A stretch of 64,000 bases of DNA, from positions 71,944 through 135,943 of the forward strand of contig CAJNOP010000176.1 of assembly GCA_905250075.1 (NCBI GenBank). Direction: 5' to 3'. Below the pieces are notes generated by a model. The model was not told where the DNA came from, ran no database searches, and saw only the letters and a program-made list of their open reading frames with translations. The translations under genes and the position numbers were made by a program. Source of the stretch: Rotaria sp. Silwood1. Its lineage: Eukaryota > Rotifera > Eurotatoria > Philodinida > Philodinidae. Of this stretch, positions 1-13,110 are shown piece by piece (the first letter of the stretch is position 1; the number at the start of each line of letters is the position of its first letter).

Positions 1-1319
1 TGGTTAAAAAAACCACAACGTTTTCGTGTAACACATGAAATAATTAAACAAGATCGTCCAGAAGTTACAACAACAATAAAATATTTAGAATTTATTGATG
101 TTGCACCTAAATCAAAACGTGATTTTAAATTACAATTTTATTCATATAAAGAATGTATACAACAAATAAAAATTATATTTAAAAATGAACAAACACAAGA
201 ATATATATGGTATGATATAACATTTAAATCAATTGTTGATAAACGTAATGCACCAACAATAGCAAATATTGATTTAACAACACATGTACGACAACAAACA
301 TCACATGATATTATACTTGATAATCCATTACCACATAAAGTTACATTTCAAGGTCAATGTTCACATCCAGATATACTTTTACCACCTGAACAAGTTTCAA
401 TTCCAGCTAATTCACAAGTAAATATTTTCTATAATAATTAGATTAGAATTATCAATAATACTTTAAAAGTTACAATAACAATTTTCTATGTAATGTAATG
501 GAATATTTTGTTTTTCTTTATTAGGGTTCATTTAATTTTACATATATGCCATTAAAAGCAGGCAAAGTTGAAACACGTCTTGAAATGAATTCAACTGAAC
601 TTGGTTTATATACTTATATGTTAACATTAAATGCATTACCAGCACGTCCTGAACGAACATTATATTTTAAAGCACCATTAGGTAATTTACAAGTATTAAC
701 AGCAAAATTTACAAGTTATGCACGTACAAAAACTGATTATATTTGTAAAGTATGTTAATTTGAAGTTTAAGAAAATAATGTTTTCTTTTTAATTAAAATT
801 TATTTATTTATTTAGATTGATCATCCAGATTTTATTGTTGATAGAACTGTAACAGCAGCACCAAGTTCATCACCATCAACAATGGAAGTTAGTGTTGATG
901 TTACATATGAACCATCACAATTAGGTGATGTACGTGCAACATTAACAATTAGTTCACCATCAAGTAGTGATTATACATTTCCATTAGTTGGTCTTGGTGA
1001 ATTACCTAAACCACAAGGTCCATTTACAATTAAAGCTGGTGGTAATACAACAATAACATTTAAAAATATATTTGCTCAAGCATTAACATATACATTTAAT
1101 GTTGATAATCCACTTTTTCATGTTACTAAAAGTCAAGAATTAATTCAAGCAAGAAAATCACATCGAATTGTTGTTTCATTTGATGGATCAGATACAACAA
1201 ATAAAGCTGATGTTATGGCTAAATTAATTGTTTCATGTCCAAAAACTACAGGATCAACAAATACATCAAGTTCAAGTGTACAATGGATTTATTATCTCAA
1301 AGGTATTACACCTTCATAG
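1..1319 (+). CDS. CFAP47: CFAP47/hydin-like ciliary protein, C-terminal 381 residues (5' end outside window)
   Basis: Three exons, 1-417, 525-749 and 816-1319, all joined in phase 0 across GT-AG introns of 107 and 66 bp; the stop is at 1317-1319. The gene enters the window already in frame, so the start lies upstream. The product is a run of beta-rich repeats of the ASH/MSP/Ig-like kind (blocks such as VDVTYEPSQLGDVRATLTI and FPLVGLGELPKPQGPF), the pattern of central-pair and axonemal scaffold proteins. The proline-rich PKPQGPF linker followed by a last domain ending WIYYLKGI fits the C-terminus of CFAP47 best; HYDIN or another ASH-repeat protein remains possible. Family knowledge: CFAP47 acts in motile cilia, which the rotifer corona uses for feeding and swimming. 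The Tctex1 and CFAP91 genes nearby are also ciliary. The family is clear; the exact orthologue is inferred from memory of motifs only. Confidence 0.65.
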
Positions 1320-1322
1320 ACA

Positions 1323-1350
1323 ATATTATTATTATTATTATTATTATTAT
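1323..1350. repeat. TTA/ATT microsatellite
   Basis: About nine ATT units start four bases after the stop codon of the CFAP47-like gene, so they lie in its 3' untranslated region. Confidence 0.9.
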
Positions 1351-2249
1351 GCATAATTGTCGAACATGAGAACAGTGATGAAAACATTAATTTTCTTTTT
1401 ATGATGTTTTTTTTTTTTGTTTAGAAAAAAAAAATAATAATAAACTTTATTTCTCTTTAATTAAATAAAGATGAACTTATTTAATGAAAGTTCTGTTCAA
1501 ATAAATTTGATTACTTCAAATGCAGCAAAAATTCTAATGAACGAAGACTATTTTTGCATTGAAGTTTGGAACCTAAAAAAAAACATCAAAAACTTCAACT
1601 AGCGAAGAAGATACTTTATTGTATGGGATAATAATATTAAAATTCTAAGAGAAGCCAAACATAAGTTAACAAATAAAATAAAATTATTTCGTTCAGTAGT
1701 TGTAAATGATAAACTATCGAAATATTATATTGTGTTTATAATAATATCGTTCATTACGATTATTACTACAACGTTGAATTGAAATTGTTTTGATTTATTT
1801 CAATCTTGCTACTAGACCCCTACATTAAATTGAATATACATTTGTTAATCATTTAAATATGTAATAAATTCTTATTGAACAAACATTAAGTCTACATTTT
1901 CAATATTTGATTATTGTTATTTTATTCAATTTGAAAACATATTCATCTGTTACAAGCAAAGATCTATATGATAATTATTGGCATGTTGTTTTCTTTTAAT
2001 TCATTGAAGCATTTACTGAGTTATACTCAACAAAGTATATCAGAGAATCTCCAACAGCTGTAGTAGATAACTTTTGATAAAATAGAAACTTTTGTCTACT
2101 ACTTAACATCTCTCTTTATTTGTATCGATTAATTTCTGTTCTGATTATTATTCTAAGATCTCTACCATATAGCTAAGATAGGTCTGAGCTAATGTTTAGG
2201 CAGAATGATCGGTTTACTAAAATTCTACAATTTATATTTATATCTCACG
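1351..2249. other. Intergenic, no gene seen
   Basis: AT-rich spacer with scattered short open frames on both strands and no splice-consistent coding run. It holds the 3' flank of the CFAP47-like gene and leads into the palindromic element that follows. Confidence 0.6.
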
Positions 2250-2870
2250 AGGGAACATCCTCAATTGTCAAATCGCTTTTCGCTTGGTTCTATTGCCATT
2301 CGATCAGTCTTAGTGACTAGTGAAAAAGCCTATTTTGGTTTGATTTTCTGATCTTCTGTTATTGACTTATGGACATTTTACTGGATTTTTGGCCTATGGG
2401 CATGAGATTCCATAAGAACCTGAATGATTGAATTTCAAGCTGAAATTTTGTCCATAGACAGCTCTCATAGTCATTAGAAAATTCTCAAAGTTTGAGCCAG
2501 GACAAATGTACCCTTACCCAGATATTAGCTTGTGTCGAAAATATCCCTGTTTTGAAACATAGTCGAAAAGAGACTTTTTTTTTAAATCTGAGTATCTCGA
2601 TAACGATGCATTCGTTTTGGCTCAAACTTTGAGAATTTTCTAATGACTATGAGAGCTGTCTATGCACAAAATTTCAGCTCGAAATTCAATCATTCAGGTT
2701 CTTATGGAATCTCATGCCCATAGGCCAAAAATCCAGCAAAATGCCAATAAGTCAATAACAGAAGACCAGAAAATCAAATCAAAATAGGCTTTTTCACTAC
2801 TCACCAAGACTGATCGAATGGCAATAGAAACCAGCGAAAAGCGATTTGACAGTTGTGGATGTTCCCTCAG
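2250..2870. mobile_element. Long fold-back (palindromic) MITE-like element
   Basis: Two arms of about 245-260 bp, 2250 to about 2495 and about 2612 to 2870, are near-perfect reverse complements (for example GAGGGAACATCC near 2250 against GGATGTTCCCTC near 2857). They flank a non-palindromic core of about 115 bp containing GAGTATCTCGATAACG. There is no open frame for a transposase, so the element would be mobilised in trans if at all. The arms differ by only scattered bases, which suggests a fairly recent copy. The core motif recurs in diverged elements at 15451-15845 and 56690-56965. Confidence 0.85.
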
Positions 2871-2958
2871 CGATGATTTAACCAATATTTAAATGTGTTG
2901 ACTATTGTATTGTAATTAATTATTTCATAAAATTACTTTTGCAAATAAATATGTGACT

Positions 2959-3171
2959 TTATATAGCATATTTGGATATATATGTTCTTTTCATTCCGTT
3001 GTACATACCCATCTCATTAGCGTGAAGATATAAGGATGCCTTATCGTACATTCTTATACTTTTCTGATTGTCTTCAATCATTTCTTCGTAGAATTTATTT
3101 GGAAAAGAATCTCCTTTTCTTTTCTTATTAAAAATAAATTTAAGTTCAATATTTTTATATTCAGAAAACAT
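2959..3171 (-). CDS. Small hypothetical ORF, 70 residues
   Basis: An ATG-initiated frame ends 102 bp before the stop end of the Tctex1 gene, on the same strand. It is lysine/tyrosine-rich with a plausible helix (FYEEMIEDNQKSIRMYDKAS). I recognise no family. It could be a small gene, a decayed exon or chance. The unusually mixed composition compared with spacer frames is the only reason to list it. Confidence 0.2.
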   Translation of the reverse strand: MFSEYKNIELKFIFNKKRKGDSFPNKFYEEMIEDNQKSIRMYDKASLYLHANEMGMYNGMKRTYISKYAI

Positions 3172-3272
3172 GATACAAAAAAAAATGTCTAAACCATTAT
3201 TAGATCATAATAAATTTGATGAAATATTTTTCAATGAATTGTCATATATAAGTAGAATTAAATGTCTATTAT

Positions 3273-3881
3273 TTACTCAAAATATACAGCATGAATAGTA
3301 ACAACAGCAATCATATCTTTTGTTTCATAATTAACTGATAACATATTATCTGTTTTTGGATCCCATAAACAACGTGATCCAATACGTAAAACTTGATCAC
3401 ATTTTTGTATAATAACAGTTTGAATAACAATTTTATATCGTGGTAATTGAAAATTTTTAATTAATTGATGAACACTACGTGAAACTTCTTTAAGAAGTTC
3501 ATTGACAGTTGCTGGATTATATATTTTATCTTTCATTTTTTCAACTAATACTTCAAGTGTTTTAGCTTGAAGTTTATATGGACGAAAACGATATTCATTA
3601 TCAGGTTCCATACGATATGTATTTGGTCGAGGTTGATTCGGTGAAAGAAACATTGAAGATTTTCGACCTGTACCCATAGACATTGATAAACGTCGAAAAA
3701 CTGCTTGTGATGGATGACGTTCAGGAACAGTTGTTGTAGCTGCTGCTGTATTAGCTGATGATGGACCAGTACCAGTAAGTGGTGCTTGTATATCATCACG
3801 TACAGCAGTCATTGGTGCTGCTGTTTTAATTGTATTCATACTACGAGGTTCAGTTTGAATTGTAAATCGACGATCAGTCAT
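3273..3881 (-). CDS. Tctex1-domain dynein light chain (DYNLT4/5-like)
   Basis: A single exon encodes 202 residues from the ATG at 3881. Residues 1-85 are a low-complexity Ser/Thr/Pro/Ala-rich leader. Residues about 88-202 are a Tctex1 fold: NTYRMEPD start, helices carrying ETLEVLVEKMKDKIYN-like and NELLKEV sequence, then the family signature RYKIVIQTVIIQ, GSRCLWDP and the final strand ending VYFE. Family knowledge: Tctex-type light chains dimerise and bind intermediate chains of cytoplasmic, IFT or axonemal dyneins; the long N-terminal leader is typical of the TCTEX1D1/TCTEX1D4 group rather than of classic DYNLT1. It is convergent with the CFAP47-like gene, and CFAP91 lies 7 kb away, giving a ciliary context. 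The family is certain; the subgroup is inferred. Confidence 0.88.
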   Translation of the reverse strand: MTDRRFTIQTEPRSMNTIKTAAPMTAVRDDIQAPLTGTGPSSANTAAATTTVPERHPSQAVFRRLSMSMGTGRKSSMFLSPNQPRPNTYRMEPDNEYRFRPYKLQAKTLEVLVEKMKDKIYNPATVNELLKEVSRSVHQLIKNFQLPRYKIVIQTVIIQKCDQVLRIGSRCLWDPKTDNMLSVNYETKDMIAVVTIHAVYFE

Positions 3882-4276
3882 GATGAATTTTCGATTGAAT
3901 ACTTCAAAATGAATACAACTTAAATGATTTGATTATGGTGACAGAAATGTTGTTAAGTTAAATCAAAATTCTCTTTTTCTTCTTTTGCTCGTTGCTACTT
4001 TGAAATTTTTATGTATTTTTTTAACACATACAAACGTAGACACGATGCTCTTATTTCTTTTTTTTCTTTTGCTTCATTCGCGCATTAATGTATTATGTAG
4101 TGTGATCGAGTATTAACATTTTAAGATTGATGAAATAAGAAAAAAGCTCTTACCGACAAAAAAACACAAAAAATGTTTGCATATGAAAGGTAGAAGAACG
4201 ATTGTGCTTCTCAATTAAATGTTGGTAGCATTTTTTTTTTTTTTTTTTTTCTTCTCAGACATTGCCGATAGTATGA
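3882..4276. other. Upstream region of the Tctex1 gene
   Basis: T-rich spacer with several poly-T runs, the longest near 4231-4250. No gene is seen. It presumably contains the promoter of the Tctex1 gene, but I see no clear TATA element. Confidence 0.5.
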
Positions 4277-4284
4277 CTAGAAGA

Positions 4285-4446
4285 CAGTGACGCAGCCAGG
4301 GGGGGGGGATTATGGGGATCGATCCCCCCCGAAAGACCGAAATGCCTGGAGGGGGGTACAGGCTAATTCGTTTTAGCTAGTCAAAAAATGTCTTTTTTCT
4401 ATTGCGGTCCCCCCCCCCCCAAAAAAAATTTCTGGCTGCGTCACTG
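4285..4446. mobile_element. hAT-type MITE with perfect TIRs and 8-bp target duplication
   Basis: The 162-bp element starts CAGTGACGCAGCCAG and ends with its exact reverse complement CTGGCTGCGTCACTG. The host octamer CTAGAAGA occurs directly on both sides (4277-4284 and 4447-4454). An 8-bp duplication plus a CAGTG-type terminus is characteristic of the hAT superfamily. G tracts at the left and C tracts at the right let the whole element fold back. It has no coding capacity. Intact TIRs and duplication mean insertion is recent relative to surrounding decayed DNA. Confidence 0.92.
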
Positions 4447-4454
4447 CTAGAAGA

Positions 4455-5711
4455 TATATATATATGTCGACAAAAAACTCAATTGTTAAAGTGATGTAAT
4501 ATTTTTGAAAAATATATGTATATCATTTCAAAAAAATCTGAAAAATAATCAATTTCTTATGATAGATTGAGAAATTTGATATTCATCTATTCTTATGGAG
4601 TATTCAAGCGTAACAGAATCGCAATTTTTCATCATTTCTTTTCAACATTCTTATGAACTTTTTAGAAGATATTCAATGCAGATTGTTCTAAACATTTTGC
4701 AAGTTACAATAGTTTCTAAGTTCATGATTGTAATCTAGGTCTGTGATGGAATTGCCAAAAGTTTATCTCAAGTTTGAGTGCCACTGGAAAGATTAAAAGA
4801 ATTTTCTATAGAAAAATTGCAGCCTACATCATGTGTTCTATATTTGTGAATGGCAACTTTTTGGTACGATAGAAATTTTAGCTGTATTTGATTTATAACT
4901 TCCGTTTGTTTCTATCAATTTCGACATTTTTTTCTAAATATAATATTCCTTTTTAAACATTCGATTGTCGCACAAAATTTTAGCTCTTACTATCACTGAT
5001 TTACAAGAGATAAATTACAAAAATCGTCATTTTTTTCCTGACATATGTAAAAAGAAAACAAAAAATAAAGAAAAATCTTTCAGTAAGAAACTGATGAGAA
5101 AAAATTCTCTTTTGACAACTTTGTTACGGAGAAAAAGATAATAGGACTTCATGAAAAAAGCCCACTATATATTCATTTCGAAGACTCATGATTTGAAAAT
5201 TGTCTGCCTTTATAACTCTTCATTGAGACGTTTGATTTTTCTCAAATTTTCATGATAAAATCGTAGCAAAAATTTTCATTGGCAATAAAATGAATTATAA
5301 AGAATTTCCTACACAGAATCACGTTCATCAATATGTTACTTCTACCAATGAGAATAGCTTTCTTAAAAAAACGACAAAACTTTGTTTCTTTGTCATGATT
5401 AAATAGCCTATTAAAAATATCTTCAGATGATATTAACAGTTTTTAAAAAAGTACATTTGTTCATAAGATAAATCAGAAAAGAAAATTCTCTAATAAACAT
5501 ATATTTTTACTAATTTTTTAGCACTATTTTGATTATAACATTCTCACCAAACTCTTTATTCGAAGTTGATTATTGCTTTCGATGCATGTCCGAAAACAAA
5601 TGAATAGGGTTAATCACCGAACATTTCATTATAGTCTTAAAAGTGATATTGTTCTCAATGTACAGAATAAATAGTCCAAGATTATTTTCAATACTTTACG
5701 ATAGTATTGCC
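4455..5711. other. Intergenic, no gene seen
   Basis: AT-rich spacer with short overlapping inverted A/T runs. No coding run, RNA gene or clear repeat boundary is visible. Confidence 0.55.
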
Positions 5712-6559
5712 ATGCATGAAATGATTGATGGACTTAACGATACGAATAAAACGGATTGAACTAACTGTTCGTACAATCCATACCAGTCAAATCATCATCT
5801 TTGTATATCACCATTGAATTACACCTTAATTTGCATACTTCTATCACGAATTACTGAAGGTTATATAGTTTGTATAGGTAGTTATGATGAACGAAATTGT
5901 TGTGAACTATATTTAGGAGTAAATCGTCCCAAACAGTACCGTTATTTAAATGAAACAAGATATGTGTTGTTGGATTCTGTATGTGATTCAAAGATCAAAG
6001 ATTGCGAGTCGAGTGATGATGAAGGTTCATGATGTAAAAAAGCTCTTAAATTGATTATAATGAATTTTTTATTTCTTTCATCTTCAATATAATTTGTATA
6101 TAGTTCAAATTTAACTTTGACTTATCTATGAAAAAGTCTTCGGAAAGATCAAACTATCTGTTTTCTCATTGAAAAATTATAATAACTATCCTTCTATTGA
6201 GACTAACAATCTCGTATATGATTACATCTCAACAGCATCTATGAAAACAATTTATTCTAATCAATCTGATGCCATTTCAAATCAGCAAGTAATAGATCCA
6301 ATAGTAACTTCAAGTTGTCAGTGTGGAATTGTAATTTATGTTAATGATTCAAATGAAAACTATTGTCTATGTTCACAAGTTTATTTCGATTCTTCATATG
6401 AATATTAAAGTCAACGAATTAGTTTCATATTACAATTTTGAACAATTGAATAGTAAAAAAAAAATTATGTTTGTTGACAATAATAAAAATATTCATTCTT
6501 CTGAACAATTTAATTACATTTCAGTATGTAATTGTCAAAGAAAAATTCAATATCTATAG
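5712..6559 (+). pseudogene. Unidentified decayed coding region
   Basis: An ATG at 5712 opens a frame interrupted by one TGA at 5757-5759. The same frame then stays open to 6032 with ordinary protein-like, Cys-containing sequence (for example CIGSYDERNCCELYLGV). After a gap, 6169-6408 is open without an ATG (cysteine pair CQCG) and appears to continue in another frame to 6559 after a shift near 6405. The residue mix looks like former protein rather than AT-rich noise, but I recognise no family and no consistent set of splice sites rescues it. It could be a relic gene or two small genes. Confidence 0.3.
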
Positions 6560-7185
6560 TATTGATTTAATACGATCACAATATTACAATTATATTAATT
6601 TTAATTAAATACATCGTCTTTCATTACAAGTAAATGTTTCCATACAAGAACTTTTACTTATATCAAAAAATTATATCATCTGCATAAAAAATATATACAC
6701 TTTTCCCAATTCAAAAAATACTTTTGTCAGTGACTTATTTGAAATGTTACATACAATCAAATAGTTCATGTAATTGTTCATTAGATTCGATTTGTATTGG
6801 AGTAGTGTTGTTAACTATTGATCGATATGTATTTGTGTTCTAGAAAAATTCACATAACTTTATTATTTGAAAAGAATATTATATCGCTCAAATTCGTGTT
6901 ATTCTAGTGACCGATGTATAATTATTGGTATAAAGATATGCAAATTATTTTACATTGGATTATAATTCTATTTACAAATTGTACAAATTACAATTATTGT
7001 CTAAAAAATGGTCATTGCCATGATGATAATATTTACTATCAAATATTTATTTTTTCTTCTTTGTCAAATGTTGACAATTATCAATAATTTTTTTTTTTAT
7101 TAATCAATTTTATCTAGTCATAGATTTTTAATTACAAACGGTTTTGACTATTAGAGATTGGTTATATATATATATATACAGAACC
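6560..7185. other. Intergenic, no gene seen
   Basis: AT-rich spacer ending in a TA dinucleotide run (7163-7178) that abuts the following palindromic element. No coding run is visible. Confidence 0.55.
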
Positions 7186-7711
7186 CGTCAGAAGTCCCTG
7201 AACATGTCAAAATCCAGGTAAAACTGAACCGTTTTCAATGAAATTTTTACCAGAGATAGAGCTTGAAAAACTGTTCGCAAGCACTAACACGAGCTCGATC
7301 GACTGAGATCGGATAGAGTTCGGTTTGAAACATTGCTTTCAACTTTTGTGACCTTGATCTCAACTTTCAAAGAATTTTATCAATTTTTTCCATTCATCAA
7401 TTCAAGCTGGGTTGTTTTTCGCATTTTTCTACGCAATTTTCATAAAATTAAATCAAAACTTACCCCAAAGATGCGAGAAACAATCTGATTTAAATTGAAA
7501 AATAGAAAAAATTGATAAAATTCTTTGAAAGTTGAGATTAAAGTCATAAAAGTTGAAAGCAATGTTTCAAACCGAACTCCATCCTATCTCAGTCGATCGA
7601 GCTCGGGTTAGTGCTTACGAACACAGTTTTTCGAGCTCTATCTCTGGTAAAAATTTCATTGAAAATGGTTCAGCTTAACCTCGGGTTTGACATGTCCAGG
7701 GACTTCTGACG
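7186..7711. mobile_element. Fold-back MITE-like element
   Basis: About 526 bp. The left arm starts CGTCAGAAGTCCCTG and the right arm ends with the reverse complement CAGGGACTTCTGACG. Similarity runs inward for about 230 bp on each side (for example GAGCTCGATCGACTGAGAT against ATCTCAGTCGATCGAGCTC), with scattered mismatches. The centre (about 7420-7460) is a short AT-rich loop. It is flanked by TA-rich DNA, so a TA target duplication is possible but cannot be proven. It has no coding potential. Confidence 0.85.
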
Positions 7712-9240
7712 AGCAACTGTGTATATGTATGTAAGTATTGAACGAGTATTAACTGATGAAGTCGGAGTAAACTTCAATAAAATAAAAAGTAAACAAGCTG
7801 TGAAAAAATAATTATCTTCAAAATATATTTGTTGATTCTTTTTTTTCTGTTTCTTTCGATTAATTTAATTTGTATTCAATGCTTAATTATTTTAATAGCT
7901 AGACAAAAATTTAAAACTTACCAAAAATCATGCAGAATACATCTTTGACAACAAGTTTGCCAACATCAACATCGATAATTGAGTTCTTTAGCTCTGATAA
8001 TCATTACTATGTCTTGTTTAATCATTTCTCTTATGTCTAAATATATGAAATCAGCTCAAAAATCTTGTCTATATCTTGAAAATTATTTTACTTCATTTGT
8101 TTCATCATTATTTGTATTCATACTGTTCAAATTCTATCGAAAATAGTTTAATGAAGCTACGATTCGTATCAGAAGAAATATTCAATGTAGTATTCACCGT
8201 GTGTAAGTTAGAGATGGGATTAGTTGACATTTTTTCCAAATCGAACCGAACCGAGTCGAGCTTAGCAAAAATGAAGCTTGTTATGCTAATAAAAGTAGTT
8301 GTGCCTTATAACCAAAGATTCTTTTATATAATAACAACAACAAATAATGAACACTCACAAAAAAAAACAAAGAATGAAGAAGATTATTTATTGAAGCATC
8401 ACACTACATTATAACTTGCTTACCAGTTAAAGTCAATCAAAAGTATGTGAAATACTATCTGAATTATAAGCAAGATCTAATTGTTGTACCATCATGTTCT
8501 TTTTTTCTTGTTATGTCTTACTCAAAAAAAAATCTATTGAATTCAAATTAAAAAATTATATCGATTCACTCCAACCCAACCAAACGTAACTGAATCGGTT
8601 CCATCTCTGGTATAAATACCATAATAAAACTAAATCGCTCTCATTATGGTTTTATTCTAATGCTTTTTTAAGTATATGTGTGTCGCAATGTATTGCTGTC
8701 GGTATGTGTTGGAGAGTGTGCAGCTTTGGAGGAACAGAAAACACACAATCATTCAAATCTTGCTTTGAACTAGTTTGATTGTTCAGAATAAAAATAATGT
8801 ATGATGCAACTTATTCCAAGCTTTCTCGATATACATATATATATATAGTAAGTTAATAAATAAAGAAGACACAATGAAAAAAAAAAGGTAGGGTAATTTA
8901 ATTCCAGTGCATCTAGAGTTCTAAAAAAGTTAAAATTTCATGTTTCAGAACTATTTAGTGATGGTCATCAACTTTCATTCATGGAATATTTAAGTTAATA
9001 TCTTATGGGATGAGTGTGTAGGTGTAGGTCTTCTTATTACAGCCACACTAACAAAAAAAAAAACTTTTTTCCGGAAGTGAAATTTGATCGCACATAATAT
9101 TGTCTATATTGAAAACCAAGAGTGTATTTTGCAATGAGTTTTCTGTTTCAGTTTTTAAAGCTTTTCAGATCGTATCTTGTGTTATAGTTTGTTTTTTAAT
9201 GAAACATATTAGATGATGAAAAAATAAAGTAAAAAACCTG
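7712..9240. other. Intergenic with a diverged dispersed repeat
   Basis: No supported gene. A motif AGAGATGGGATTAGTTGAC near 8209 matches the reverse complement of 63785-63846, and a related inverted copy lies near 8560-8606 (ending CCATCTCTGG). The stretch 8205-8606 may therefore be an old inverted-repeat element. An open frame across 8076-8414 starts at TTG, crosses this repeat and is probably not a gene. Confidence 0.45.
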
Positions 9241-9329
9241 ACCATTTATTTTGGCCCATCCATCACTTATACTTATAAAATACATGTAAAATAAACACTA
9301 AAAAATCTGTTATTTATGTTATAAATATA

Positions 9330-10191
9330 AGATTTATTTATCGTTATTCTATAAATCTAGAGATTGTATTTATATATACATATATATATATATATTCTTA
9401 TAAAAGTAAAGATAAGTTAACATCCCTAGTACTGAATGTAAAGATGTCAGTACAAGTTTTCTATGCAGTACACTGAAAAACGAAGTGAATGAAAACAAAA
9501 CACTCGATTATGATGCAGATTCTTTTTTCTACAGTCGAGCGAAATGCAAACATCGAATAAAAAATTGTGTTATAGTCATTGTGTGAATATAGAATAATAG
9601 AAAAAAAAGAAATTCTAATTTGTAATCTATATCAATCAAGGAAGATATATTATCGTGTAACATTTCAACTTCGACGAGTAGCATGAAGGTCGATCTATTT
9701 GATAAATATTTCTCTTCAAATAGATGAATTCTCAAAGGCAAAATGTAAAGCCTAAAGTGGTGGTTATTTTCCCTGTTCTTGACAAATACACAATATATAC
9801 AAATTATTTTTCACAACTACCTTTTTATCAAATTACATGCAACCTTCGTAATAGTCATCAAGAAAATAATGTGACAAATCTTTTATAAAAAAAAAAATAT
9901 TTGACTCAATCAACCAATTGAAAAATCGATTCACACAGAACGAACATCACAGTAAAGTAAATGGGGGTGCTCTACGGTCACACATCAATGAATCGATTTA
10001 TACATAACGATTGCCAGACGAAAACAAAACAGGGGGGGGGGTCCCTAAAGTTATACATCGATTAGTCATTTCTCTTTTTTTTCTGTTTATATACTCGCCT
10101 CATTTACTTTTCATTACACTAGACAAATATCGAACAATCGTGAGAAATAAACTTGGTTTCTTTAATTTAATCTCTTCACGAAAGTAGCATT
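9330..10191 (+). promoter_or_regulatory. Duplicated upstream region A, with about 67-bp tandem units
   Basis: This stretch is clearly paralogous to 28995-29906: shared blocks include a TA-rich tract, AACATC(C/T)CTAGTACT, TTTCTATGCAGTA, GGGGGTGCTCTAC, TCAATGAATCGATTTA and AACTTGGTTTCTTT just before the start codon. Three degenerate units about 67 bp apart occur near 9897-10080, with repeat landmarks AATCGATT at about 9925 and 9991 and G-rich starts at about 9963 and 10031. A TATA-like TTTATATA lies at 10086-10093, about 100 bp before the ATG at 10192. The layout looks like a core promoter with an upstream repeated element. Confidence 0.65.
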
Positions 10192-10312
10192 ATGTCGTAT
10201 GATCAATGGTATAATCAACCATATGATGAATCGTATGGATCAACTAATCCTCCTGCTGGTCCTCCAGGACCACCAGGACCACCTCGGCCACCAGGACCAC
10301 CAGGACCACAAG
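10192..10312 (+). CDS. Gly/Pro-rich small protein, N-terminal part; gene runs into assembly gap
   Basis: The ATG at 10192 sits in the same context as the ZZ-finger gene at 29907. The visible 40 residues comprise a Tyr/Asn/Gln-rich leader (MSYDQWYNQPYDESYG) followed by collagen-like Gly-Pro-Pro repeats that enter the run of Ns. The paralogue at 29907 has a Pro-rich leader before its ZZ domain, so the hidden part may encode a ZZ finger; that is inference. The short frame that resumes after the gap (to 10440) cannot be joined reliably because 100 Ns is a conventional length for a gap of unknown size. Confidence 0.6.
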
Positions 10313-10412
10313 NNNNNNNNNNNNNNNNNNNNNNNNNNNNNNNNNNNNNNNNNNNNNNNNNNNNNNNNNNNNNNNNNNNNNNNNNNNNNNNNNNNNNNNN
10401 NNNNNNNNNNNN
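10313..10412. other. Assembly gap of 100 N
   Basis: Exactly 100 N, the usual placeholder for unknown length. It falls inside a Gly-Pro-Pro repeat tract, so the gap was probably caused by that repeat. Confidence 0.99.
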
Positions 10413-11067
10413 AATTCTTGCCCAGAAAACTGATCATTAATTCAAAACAAAAAGTAATGCCAATAGGAAGGATAGATGAAGTAATAATCCTATTTTAGAA
10501 CTCGATTCTGTATTCATTTCAAATATTTCAGTCAAGTCTTCAAGTCAACATGAGTCTTTTAGAAATTATTCTAATCTTTAATTCTTCTACCAATGAATTA
10601 AATATGTGCTCAAAAGTTTATAGTCATATCGAGCTTTTTTAATTTATATACCGAGTTTAAAAAAACTCTCTTCAAAATATGAAGCTTTCAAAAAGTGCAT
10701 GTTGTATTCACGACCGATGAAAAAATGGTCGAGATCTTAAAAGTATCAAAAACTTAATTGAAAAATTCTGAATTTTTTTTTTGAAAAAAAAAACTATTAA
10801 ACTTGAGTTCTCTATATGCACAAAGTTTTTATAACAAAATCTGAATTTTGAGTTTTTCAAAAATTAGAGGTTTCTAGAAAAAAAAAAATTCGATAGTTTT
10901 AGTCAAATCCACAAATCTTTTTAAGGTTATTGTTCGAACATTATGTAGAATCTATGAGTAAAAACAAAACTGAAGAGATTCATTCCTTAGTGAAGAAAAA
11001 AAAAAAAATCATTTTTGATTTTTCTAAATGAAAATTAATCGATACGTTAATAAATTTGTTTGAATGA
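10413..11067. other. Spacer between the gapped gene and CFAP91
   Basis: AT-rich DNA with many poly-A runs. I looked here on the minus strand for the missing C-terminal exons of CFAP91 and found none. Confidence 0.55.
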
Positions 11068-12860
<1,793 letters not shown>

Positions 12861-13108
12861 CTATCTTCTTATTCTAACTACAGGCAATTTTCTTATAGTT
12901 GATATACGAATAACAACAGTGGCCATTGTAGCTAACGAAACTATAGTAACAATACTTATGACAAAAACTTTAGAGTAATAATAGAATTTTTCATTATTAA
13001 TTCTCAACATATAATTCATATTTTATTTGAATATCGATACTAATCTCTTGATTGTGAAAACTAAAGAGAAATAGATGTCGCTAAAGCCTTCAACTTAATT
13101 TATACGAC
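12861..13108. other. Upstream region of CFAP91
   Basis: Short AT-rich stretch before the next repeat; presumably includes the CFAP91 promoter. No motif stands out. Confidence 0.45.
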
Positions 13109-13110
13109 TA

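Noticed and set aside
8076..8414. 112-codon plus-strand frame
   Set aside because: It starts at TTG, crosses the dispersed repeat at 8205 and is composed of AT-driven residues without a domain.
9529..9741. 70-codon minus-strand frame
   Set aside because: It lies in the duplicated upstream region A and is not preserved as a frame in region B.
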